Assembly (NCBI GenBank): GCA_003531115.1
Contig: DQHT01000026.1
Coordinates: forward strand, 1 to 6,150
Direction of reading: 5' to 3'
Source: Bacteroidota bacterium
Lineage (GTDB): Bacteria > Bacteroidota > Bacteroidia > UBA8524
DNA length: 6,150 nt
The notes below the pieces were generated by a model. The model worked only from the letters and a program-made list of their open reading frames with translations, did not search any database and was not told the DNA's origin. Position numbers and translations under genes: made by a program. Positions 1 through 6,150 of this stretch are shown here, one piece after another (the first letter of the stretch is position 1; every line of letters starts with the position of its first letter).

Positions 1-82
1 AGCCGTATGCGGGAAAACCGCACGTACGGTTTGATGAGGGGGTAGGTAGGGGCGCCACGGTGCTCCTACCACTCTACTCTAC
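1..82 (+). mobile_element. 3' end of a group II intron (domains V and VI), cut by the window edge
   Basis: The first 32 bases fold as group II domain V. AGCCGTA pairs with TACGGTT, a two-base CG bulge follows (23-24), then TGCGG pairs with CCGCA around a GAAAA loop (13-17). The catalytic AGC triad is at 1-3, and the usual first G of the domain falls just outside the window. Domain VI follows: GGTAGG (45-50) pairs with CCTACC (65-70) below a short GC-rich tip, and the basal stem GAG-G (36-39) pairs with T-CTC (75, 77-79), leaving A76 bulged as the likely branch point. The intron would then end in AC at 82, seven bases counting from A76. Group II introns are self-splicing retroelements mobilised by a reverse transcriptase/maturase normally encoded in domain IV, here out of view. 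Whether the whole element is intact is unknown. The identity of domains V and VI is secure; the exact 3' boundary is less so, because ACTCT is repeated and position 77 is an alternative. Confidence 0.88.
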
Positions 83-113
83 CGTCAATTATTCCGGCGA
101 AAGCAATGGGACC

Positions 114-1043
114 TCAGTCGGAGAGAAGCCTCCCGAGCCAGCCTCCGAGTTCCATCAACCACGCTATCCCCATATGAACCACGATCCCCCCTGCTATGCT
201 GCGGGTTTCCATAACCAGGATACCCAATAACATGCCACCGAACCAGGAGCTTATGGTTTCTCCCAGAGGTTTTCCGAAGTGGATGGTGCAGTACATTAAC
301 GCCGCAAAGGGAATACTCACCGGCCCTAAAAAACGGGCAAAGGCAATGACCAGGAAGCCGCGAAAGAAAAACTCGATATACACGAAATCCAATCCATAAA
401 ACAGCTCATACAGGGCAATTTGTCCGGATTGTGATGGATGGCTTTCATTAAACAGGCGGGCTACTTTGGGATAATAACGGATAAAGTCATTGGTAGAAGC
501 GGCGGCAATAATGAGCGGGACCATGAGTCCCAGCAGGATAAAATAGGCTTTCCAGTCGACCCCTTTTAAGGAACATCCATACAATCTTTTTTCATCTTTG
601 CGATCTACCACAAACCACCAAATTATTGGAAGTATACACATGATCGGACCTAAGATCATGGCATTGGTAAGGCGGATACCATAATTCCAGTTTTCAAAAT
701 TCATGGATACCCAGGAGGCGTGTTCAAAAAACCCGATACGCAGGGCAAAGGCAAAAAGGGTTAAAAGGAGCAAGAGTCCCAATTGAGGGGTGATGAACTT
801 CTTTTTTCCCTTATCCCTGAAAGCCCAGATGCCGAGATAAAGCAGCAAAGGAATTCCGAAGAACACAACTGCACGCGTCAGATACGCAGCCTTTTCTTCC
901 ATATCCCCTAAAAAAGTATCCTTCAGGTCATAGCGGTATTGAAAAAAAACCGCCAATGCAGCCAGTATAAATGAGAGGACGATGCTTTCCAAAGGAATTT
1001 TCTCCTTCAGATAGGATTGGAGGATGAGGCCGACTTTTTTCAA
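114..1043 (-). CDS. CPBP/Abi-family (CAAX protease-like) integral membrane protein, divergent motifs
   Basis: This 309-residue, very hydrophobic protein has roughly eight or nine predicted membrane segments (about 20-36, 58-75, 88-104, 125-147, 165-182, 218-238, 241-254, 263-282, 285-303), so it sits in the inner membrane. The C-terminal third has the layout of the CPBP intramembrane protease family: IEFFFRG (223-229) for motif EExxxR, YCTIH (251-255) for FxxxH, and HMGIA (290-294) for HxxxN/D. Family members cleave prenylated CAAX proteins or act in bacteriocin processing and immunity; the substrate here is unknown. Two positions differ from consensus: the first motif-1 glutamate is Ile223, and the motif-3 Asn/Asp is Ala294. 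Glu224, Arg228, His255 and His290 are kept, so catalysis is doubtful. The start is a TTG at 1041-1043; an in-frame stop lies 12 codons upstream with no ATG between. The first internal Met is residue 48 (ATG at 900-902), and using it would drop the first membrane segment. The gene is divergent from dnaE and runs head-on towards the group II intron. Confidence 0.82.
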   Translation of the reverse strand: MKKVGLILQSYLKEKIPLESIVLSFILAALAVFFQYRYDLKDTFLGDMEEKAAYLTRAVVFFGIPLLLYLGIWAFRDKGKKKFITPQLGLLLLLTLFAFALRIGFFEHASWVSMNFENWNYGIRLTNAMILGPIMCILPIIWWFVVDRKDEKRLYGCSLKGVDWKAYFILLGLMVPLIIAAASTNDFIRYYPKVARLFNESHPSQSGQIALYELFYGLDFVYIEFFFRGFLVIAFARFLGPVSIPFAALMYCTIHFGKPLGETISSWFGGMLLGILVMETRSIAGGIVVHMGIAWLMELGGWLGRLLSD

Positions 1044-1048
1044 TGCGG

Positions 1049-1077
1049 CAAAATAGCGATTGTCATGGCTTTGTCAA
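1049..1077 (-). promoter_or_regulatory. possible promoter of the CPBP-family gene
   Basis: Read on the minus strand, TTGACA (1077-1072) is followed after 16 bases by TATTTTG (1055-1049). TTG and TA are 19 bases apart, which suits the Bacteroidota -33/-7 layout, but the -7 box is one base short of TAnnTTTG. A start of transcription six to eight bases further on would fall at the TTG start codon or just inside the gene, implying a leaderless message or a different start codon. This is a weak, sequence-only call. Confidence 0.3.
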
Positions 1078-1125
1078 AAAATCCACAACTTATCGTCATT
1101 CCTTCTTTTCGGTTCTTTAAGCACC

Positions 1126-1133
1126 TAAATTTG
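1126..1133 (+). promoter_or_regulatory. -7 promoter element of dnaE
   Basis: TAAATTTG matches the Bacteroidota housekeeping -7 consensus TAnnTTTG exactly. No good -33 TTG is seen at the expected distance; only a T-rich run lies near 1103-1109. Transcription would start near 1139-1141, leaving a leader of about 14 bases before the ATG at 1154. That leader has no Shine-Dalgarno sequence, as is common in this phylum. Confidence 0.5.
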
Positions 1134-1153
1134 AACGTCACTTAGCCCCATCC

Positions 1154-4100
1154 ATGTACCTGATCTTCGATACTGAAACTACCGGTTTACCCAAAAACTA
1201 CAATGCTCCCTTAAGCGATAGCGACAACTGGCCGCGATGTATACAGATCGCCTGGCAGTTGCATGATACGCAGGGCTATTTGATGGAGGCAAAAAACCTG
1301 ATCATCAAACCTGAAGGTTTCGATATTCCTTTTAATTCGGTGCAGATCCATGGAATTACGACCGAACGGGCCATGGCTGAGGGGCTACCGCTCACCGAAG
1401 CCTTGGAAGTATTCGCCAAAGCAGTTGAACAATGCACCTATATCGGCGGCCATAATATTTCCTTCGACCTGAACATCATGGGGGCGGAATATTTCCGGCT
1501 AAACCAAGCTAATGTGCTGGAGGACAAAAAATGGATCGATACCAAAGACGAATCCACCGACTTTTGCGCCATCCCCGGGGGAAAAGGCGGAAAATTCAAA
1601 TGGCCCACCCTTTCTGAATTGCATAATAAATTATTCGGCCGTCCTTTTTCCGATGCGCATAACGCTGCTGCGGATGTCGAAGCAACTACCCGCTGCTTTT
1701 TCGCCCTGATCAAAGCTGGGGTCATTGTACGGGAGGATATTCAGTTGGCGGATGATGTCATGGATAAACTGGCTGAGGTGGCCAAATCCATACTCAACAC
1801 AGTCCGGGCTAAGGAGATCATGGAAGGTCCTGACCTCCGTTTTACCAAGAAGGCAGCTGCTCCCCCCGCAGCAGCGCGACGTGCTTTTGTACACCTGCAT
1901 ACCCATTCTCAATATTCGGTACTTCAGTCGACCTCGGATGTTAATGACATAGTTAAGCGGGCTGCCCAACTCGAAATGCCGGGTGTTTGCCTCAGCGACC
2001 ATGCCAATATGTACGGGGCATTCACTTTCTGGAATGCCACGGAAAAGGTTAATAATGGAATCAGGGAGAAAAACGAGAGCCTCGAAGAAGGCGCTACTCC
2101 CCTGCCGGAACTCAAGTGTATCCTGGGTTGTGAGGTGAATCTCTGCGAGGATATGAACGACCGGTCACGCCAGAACAATGGCTACCAAACCCTGCTCATC
2201 GCAAAAAATGAGGTGGGTTATCATAACCTGGCCAAGATCAGTTCCATTGGTTTTACACAGGGCTTCTATTACTTGCCACGGGTTGACAGAGAGGTGCTTT
2301 TAGAACATAAAGAAGGAATCATTGCAAGTACAGGATGGATCTATGGAGAAGTTCCCTCGCTGATCCTCAACGTGGGCGAAAAACAGGCAGAAGAAGCATT
2401 TCTCTGGTGGAAAGAAAACTTTGGCGATGACTTTTATGTGGAACTGAACCGCCATGGTCTCCCTGAAGAAGAACATGTAAACAAGGTGCTGCTGGAGTTT
2501 TGCAAAAAGCATGATGTAAAATACTATGCCGCCAACTCCAATTATTATTTGCAGAAAGAGCATGCCAAAGCCCATGATATCCTGCTGTGTATCAAAGACA
2601 ATGAGAAGTCGAGCACGCCGATTGGCAAAGGCCGGGGATTCCGCTACGGACTCCCCAATGATTCTTTCTATTTTAAATCATCCGAAGAGATGTCGGCCTT
2701 ATTCGCCGACCTCCCCGAGGCATTGGATGAAACCCTGCGTATCAGCGATAAGATCGAATCCTTTAAACTGGGCCGGGATGTATTGCTGCCCAAGTTTGAG
2801 ATCCCTGCGGAATTTGAGGACCAGGACGCCTATTTACGCCACCTGACTTATGAAGGGGCCAAAAAACGCTGGGGAGATATTACTCCTGAAATTGCCGAAC
2901 GTCTTGATTTTGAACTTGCCACGATAAAAAACACTGGCTATCCCGGCTACTTTTTGATTGTACAGGACTTTACCACAGAAGCCCGGAAAATGGGTGTAAG
3001 CGTTGGTCCCGGACGGGGTTCGGCTGCGGGATCGGCTGTGGCTTATTGCATCGGGATCACCAATGTTGACCCGATCAAGTACGACCTGCTCTTTGAGCGT
3101 TTCCTCAATCCTGACCGGATTTCCATGCCCGATATTGATATTGACTTTGATGACCGGGGGCGGGAGAAGGTTATCAATTATGTGATCGAAAAATACGGCC
3201 AAAAACAAGTAGCTCAGATCATTACCTATGGAACGCTGGGTGGGAAATCCGCCCTGCGCGATGCCTCCCGGGTATTGGAATATCCTCTGGCTGAGGCGGA
3301 TGTGCTGGCCAAGTCCTTTCCATTAAATCCATCGGCATCCATCAAAAAATTACTGGAAGCCGATGGGATCAGTCCGAAATTATTGGATGCCCTCAATCCG
3401 CAGGACAAAGAAAAGGCCTATAAATTCAGGGAAATGGCCTATGCCGGGGATATACGTGCCTCTGTTATTCATCAGGCCCGGGACCTGGAAGGCTCCGTTC
3501 GAAATACCGGAACCCATGCCTGTGGGGTAATCATTACCCCGGATGATATCAGCAATTTTGTGCCGGTAGCGATGTCGAAAGACTCGAATTTGTTGTGTAC
3601 CCAGTTCGACAACAGCGTCGCGGAATCGGCAGGATTGTTAAAGATGGACTTTCTGGGACTGCGCACCCTGACCATTATCAACGATGCCATTGATGAGGTG
3701 CAGCGCCGCCATGGGATCCGACTGGTCGCCGATGATTTTCCATTGGATGATGAACTGACCTATTCCCTTTTTCAACGCGGGGAAACCAATGGGATCTTTC
3801 AGTTTGAATCCATCGGCATGCAAAAGAACCTGAAGGAACTCAAACCTGATAAGTTTGAAGACCTGATTGCCATGAATGCCCTGTACCGTCCGGGCCCGAT
3901 GGAATATATTCCCAATTATATTGCCCGTAAACATGGACAGGAACCCGTAAGTTATGATGTGCCGGATATGGAGGAATACCTGGCCGAAACCTATGGAATT
4001 ACGGTATACCAGGAACATTTAATGCGCCTATCGCAAAAGCTGGCCGACTTTACCAAAGGTGAAGCCGATACCCTGCGTAAAGCCATGGGGAAGAAGCAGA

Positions 4101-5464
4101 AATCGGTGCTCGACAAAATGAAAGAGCGTTTTGTGCAAGGCGCCAAGGCCAAAGGGCATCCGGAAGACAAACTCAATAAGATCTGGACCGACTGGGAGGC
4201 CTTTGCCCAATATGCCTTTAACAAATCGCACTCCACCTGTTATGCGGTATTAGCCTTTCAAACGGCCTACCTGAAAGCCCATTATCCCGAAGAGTTTATG
4301 GCTTCGGTGTTGAATGCCGAGAAAACCATTGAAAACCTCACCTTTTATATGTCGGAATGCCGGCGTATGGGCATTGAAGTGATGGGTCCGGATGTGAATG
4401 AATCGGAGCTCAACTTTTCGGTAAACAAAGAAAATGCGATCCGTTTTGGCTTGTCGGCCATCAAAGGGGTTGGCGAGGGCGCGGCTTCGGAGATCATCAA
4501 TAACCGCGCAGAAGGCGGACTCTATACCAGCATATTCGACCTCACCAAACGGCTCAACCTGAAAGCGGTGAATAAGCGGGTGATGGAAGCCCTGGCGGTT
4601 TCGGGTGCCTTTGATTGCTTCAAAGGGATACACCGCGCCCAATATTTTGCCCGCCAACTGAATGAAGATTCGACCATCATCGAAAAATCCATCAAATACG
4701 GGGCAAGTTACCAGAGCAATGAAGCGGCTTCCCAGGTATCCCTTTTCGGAGGTGGTACCGATGCGGAACTTCCAGAGCCGGTTATCCCTCCTTCCGACCC
4801 CTGGGAACTGGAAGAAAAACTCGAAAGGGAAAAAACCGTGGTGGGCATGTATTTATCCGGGCATCCTCTGGACAAGTATGGGGTGGAAATGCATGAACTC
4901 TGCACCCATCAGTTGCGTGACCTGCAGAATTTAGATGAGCTCTATGGGAAAAATATCCTACTGGGCGGACTTTTGAGTGATCTGGTGGAAAGAGAAACAT
5001 TTAATGGCGGACTGATGGCGATATTTAACCTGGAGGATTATACCGGCCGTTATGAATTTCGTTTGAGCAAGAACTTGTACCCGAATTTCAGGAGTACCCT
5101 GAAGATGGAAAAATACCTCTATATCAAAGGTACCGTAAACAAACGCGCATGGCCCAAAGACAGCATGGAACTGGAATTCGTCATTCAACAAATTGGCACC
5201 TTGCGTGAAATGCGCGCCCAGCTATTGAATTATATGACGCTGGTGGTGCCGATCAAACGTATTGACGGTGAGTTTGGAGGCCGTTTGCAGCGTTTTCTTT
5301 CCGAATATCCCGGCGATACCCAACTAAAGCTGCGCCTTATCGACCCGGAAAACAAGGTTCAGTTGCCTTTACGTTCAAGCTCGATCAAGGTGGATGTTAA
5401 AAGAGAAGTCCTTGATTTTATGAAAAAGGAGCAGATCAGTTATCTGCTTGATGTGAGCAGATAA
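1154..5464 (+). CDS. dnaE: DNA polymerase III alpha subunit with fused N-terminal proofreading exonuclease
   Basis: This is the replicative polymerase, extending DNA at the fork as part of the Pol III holoenzyme. Residues 1-190 form a DnaQ-like DEDDh 3'-5' exonuclease: Asp6 and Glu8 (FDTET), Asp105 (HNISFD), and His169 with Asp174 (HNAAAD). A linker ending in an Ala/Pro-rich stretch (232-244) leads to a PHP domain from 245 (HLHTHS 247-252, LSDH 280-283). Several PHP metal-ligand positions are lost (Gln258, Gln345, Trp395, Ser462, Tyr464). The polymerase core carries VGPGRGS (617-623), the catalytic PDIDIDF (659-665), and KPD (897-899) with the third aspartate at 899. A helix-hairpin-helix lies near 1097-1122, a QVSLF beta-clamp-binding motif at 1194-1198, and an OB fold near 1266-1350. 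At 1436 residues it exceeds E. coli DnaE (1160) by about the length of the exonuclease plus linker. The ATG at 1154 directly precedes the first exonuclease strand, and an in-frame TAA at 1118-1120 leaves no other standard start. It is not PolC, in which the exonuclease is inserted within PHP. No frameshift is seen. Confidence 0.97.
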   Translation: MYLIFDTETTGLPKNYNAPLSDSDNWPRCIQIAWQLHDTQGYLMEAKNLIIKPEGFDIPFNSVQIHGITTERAMAEGLPLTEALEVFAKAVEQCTYIGGHNISFDLNIMGAEYFRLNQANVLEDKKWIDTKDESTDFCAIPGGKGGKFKWPTLSELHNKLFGRPFSDAHNAAADVEATTRCFFALIKAGVIVREDIQLADDVMDKLAEVAKSILNTVRAKEIMEGPDLRFTKKAAAPPAAARRAFVHLHTHSQYSVLQSTSDVNDIVKRAAQLEMPGVCLSDHANMYGAFTFWNATEKVNNGIREKNESLEEGATPLPELKCILGCEVNLCEDMNDRSRQNNGYQTLLIAKNEVGYHNLAKISSIGFTQGFYYLPRVDREVLLEHKEGIIASTGWIYGEVPSLILNVGEKQAEEAFLWWKENFGDDFYVELNRHGLPEEEHVNKVLLEFCKKHDVKYYAANSNYYLQKEHAKAHDILLCIKDNEKSSTPIGKGRGFRYGLPNDSFYFKSSEEMSALFADLPEALDETLRISDKIESFKLGRDVLLPKFEIPAEFEDQDAYLRHLTYEGAKKRWGDITPEIAERLDFELATIKNTGYPGYFLIVQDFTTEARKMGVSVGPGRGSAAGSAVAYCIGITNVDPIKYDLLFERFLNPDRISMPDIDIDFDDRGREKVINYVIEKYGQKQVAQIITYGTLGGKSALRDASRVLEYPLAEADVLAKSFPLNPSASIKKLLEADGISPKLLDALNPQDKEKAYKFREMAYAGDIRASVIHQARDLEGSVRNTGTHACGVIITPDDISNFVPVAMSKDSNLLCTQFDNSVAESAGLLKMDFLGLRTLTIINDAIDEVQRRHGIRLVADDFPLDDELTYSLFQRGETNGIFQFESIGMQKNLKELKPDKFEDLIAMNALYRPGPMEYIPNYIARKHGQEPVSYDVPDMEEYLAETYGITVYQEHLMRLSQKLADFTKGEADTLRKAMGKKQKSVLDKMKERFVQGAKAKGHPEDKLNKIWTDWEAFAQYAFNKSHSTCYAVLAFQTAYLKAHYPEEFMASVLNAEKTIENLTFYMSECRRMGIEVMGPDVNESELNFSVNKENAIRFGLSAIKGVGEGAASEIINNRAEGGLYTSIFDLTKRLNLKAVNKRVMEALAVSGAFDCFKGIHRAQYFARQLNEDSTIIEKSIKYGASYQSNEAASQVSLFGGGTDAELPEPVIPPSDPWELEEKLEREKTVVGMYLSGHPLDKYGVEMHELCTHQLRDLQNLDELYGKNILLGGLLSDLVERETFNGGLMAIFNLEDYTGRYEFRLSKNLYPNFRSTLKMEKYLYIKGTVNKRAWPKDSMELEFVIQQIGTLREMRAQLLNYMTLVVPIKRIDGEFGGRLQRFLSEYPGDTQLKLRLIDPENKVQLPLRSSSIKVDVKREVLDFMKKEQISYLLDVSR

Positions 5465-5499
5465 AAAAAGCCACGGAATCTACCGTGGCTTTTTTCTTT
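5463..5499. terminator. bidirectional intrinsic terminator between dnaE and the convergent T9SS-protein gene
   Basis: AGCCACGG (5469-5476) pairs perfectly with CCGTGGCT (5483-5490) around the six-base loop AATCTA. An A-run (5463-5468) precedes the stem and a T-run (5490-5495, then CTTT) follows it. The hairpin therefore has a U-tract in both directions. It starts inside the dnaE stop codon and ends five bases before the stop of the minus-strand gene, so it can end both transcripts. Confidence 0.92.
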
Positions 5500-5503
5500 A
5501 GCA

Positions 5504-6150
5504 TTATTCGATGATGAAACGGAGGGTGGCCTCCTGATCCTCCCATTTCAGTTTGAGCAAATAGGCTCCGGGGTTTATGCCTGAAAGATCAAGTTCAAAT
5601 TGGTCGGCATTCACCACTTTGGCCTGAATCCTTTGTCCGGCAGTATTCCAAATTTCAACTTCCTGAACGTCAAAGCCAGTTTCTACCTGCAAATACGAGC
5701 TGGCCGGGTTCGGGTATAGTTTCACCTGCGAAATCAACGCGTCGATCAGTCCCACATTGTCGGTAGTAACCTGTTGGGTAGCTGAATCTTCACAGGTATT
5801 GTTGTCGACCGTATACAAACGCACATCAAATACATCGTTCACGCTGTAGGTATGCGAAACACTGGCTGCGGTCTGGGTGGCTGAATTATCCCCAAAGTCC
5901 CAAATGCGGCTTACGATATTGGAAGTGGTATCGGTGAAATCCCAGTCACGATTCGATCCCGTAACGGTAAATCCGGGTTGAACGGGCTGATGGATGGTGA
6001 TCGTCTGGCTGCTGCTTACATTCTCGCATACCAATCCATAAGCAATAACATGAAGACTATCGCCATTGGCAATACCACCCTGGCTAAATACTCCCGTGGT
6101 ATTGCTGGCTATTTCGGTTCCGTTATTGAACAGCTTGTAGTTAACAATTC
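5504..6150 (-). CDS. C-terminal part of a secreted protein with PKD domain and T9SS sorting domain (5' end outside the window)
   Basis: Only the 3' end of this gene is present; the frame stays open to the right edge, about 214 codons in all. A TTG at 6032-6034 is an internal leucine codon, not a start, since 38 further sense codons precede it and continue the fold. The product would cross the inner membrane, then leave by the type IX secretion system to the surface or medium. Three parts are visible. A beta-rich, Gly/Asn/Thr-rich segment (about 6148-6000, with NNGTEIAS and GGIANGDSL) resembles the repeated Ig-like modules of Bacteroidota surface proteins. A PKD domain (about 5974-5765) has the signature WDFGD (5902-5888) and SHTY. 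A C-terminal T9SS type A sorting domain (about 5728-5507) has LYPNPASS, the IWNTAGQRI strand and GAYLLKL, and ends FIIE. The catalytic or binding part of the protein, if any, lies upstream and its function cannot be told. The gene converges on dnaE and shares its terminator. Confidence 0.9.
   Translation of the reverse strand, partial: IVNYKLFNNGTEIASNTTGVFSQGGIANGDSLHVIAYGLVCENVSSSQTITIHQPVQPGFTVTGSNRDWDFTDTTSNIVSRIWDFGDNSATQTAASVSHTYSVNDVFDVRLYTVDNNTCEDSATQQVTTDNVGLIDALISQVKLYPNPASSYLQVETGFDVQEVEIWNTAGQRIQAKVVNADQFELDLSGINPGAYLLKLKWEDQEATLRFIIE

Noticed and set aside
196..399. Plus-strand small reading frame opposite the CPBP gene
   Set aside because: It is antisense to the conserved membrane-protease motifs, has unusual composition (Lys/Arg/Pro/Met-rich), and nothing supports its expression.
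1154..1725. A separate dnaQ (epsilon) gene upstream of dnaE
   Set aside because: The exonuclease region continues in the same frame into the PHP domain with no stop and no credible internal start near 1860-1890, so it is a fusion.
3638..4018. Minus-strand reading frame of 126 codons within dnaE, and similar ones at 4250-4657 and 1631-2002
   Set aside because: They lie opposite the conserved polymerase or exonuclease sequence, have no recognisable domain or start signals, and are frame shadows of dnaE.
1154..5464. PolC-type polymerase
   Set aside because: In PolC the exonuclease is inserted inside the PHP domain and is preceded by an N-terminal OB region. Here the exonuclease comes first, and the OB fold and clamp motif are at the C-terminal end, as in DnaE.
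5504..6034. A complete 176-residue protein starting at 6034
   Set aside because: The putative start is a TTG inside an open frame that continues to the window edge with a matching beta-rich domain, and there is no signal peptide.
1..6150. CRISPR array, tRNA/rRNA gene, toxin-antitoxin pair or defence island
   Set aside because: No regularly spaced direct repeats, no tRNA or rRNA signatures, and no further gene-sized gaps are present. The CPBP/Abi protein alone is not evidence of a defence or immunity system.

Overview
The window looks like chromosomal DNA from a member of the Bacteroidota. Three things point there: a DnaE-type replicative polymerase with a proofreading exonuclease fused at its N-terminus and starting MYLIFDTETTGLP, an arrangement typical of that phylum; a C-terminal type IX secretion (T9SS) sorting domain on the right-hand gene; and a TAnnTTTG-type promoter element with no Shine-Dalgarno sequence before dnaE. 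The genus cannot be told from this sequence; a Chitinophagales- or Saprospirales-like lineage is only a guess.

Layout. Positions 1-82 are the 3' end of a group II intron on the + strand (domain V, then domain VI with a bulged adenosine); the rest of it, including any reverse transcriptase, lies left of the window. About 30 bases further on is the stop codon of a minus-strand gene (114-1043) for a multi-pass membrane protein of the CPBP/Abi (CAAX-protease-like) family, with two motif positions altered. A 110-base divergent intergenic region (1044-1153) carries the start regions of this gene and of dnaE. The gene for the DNA polymerase III alpha subunit fills 1154-5464 and appears complete (1436 aa): DEDDh exonuclease, linker, degenerate PHP domain, polymerase core, HhH, clamp-binding motif and OB fold. 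A strong A/T-flanked hairpin (about 5463-5499) separates it from the convergent minus-strand 3' end of a secreted protein gene (5504 to beyond 6150) with a PKD domain and a T9SS sorting tail.

The genes do not form one operon or an obvious joint pathway: dnaE is a single housekeeping unit between two oppositely oriented, unrelated genes. I found no convincing undescribed system. The points most worth a second look are the proofreading swap inside DnaE (intact fused exonuclease, eroded PHP metal site), the altered catalytic motifs of the CPBP protein, and the group II intron inserted just behind that gene.
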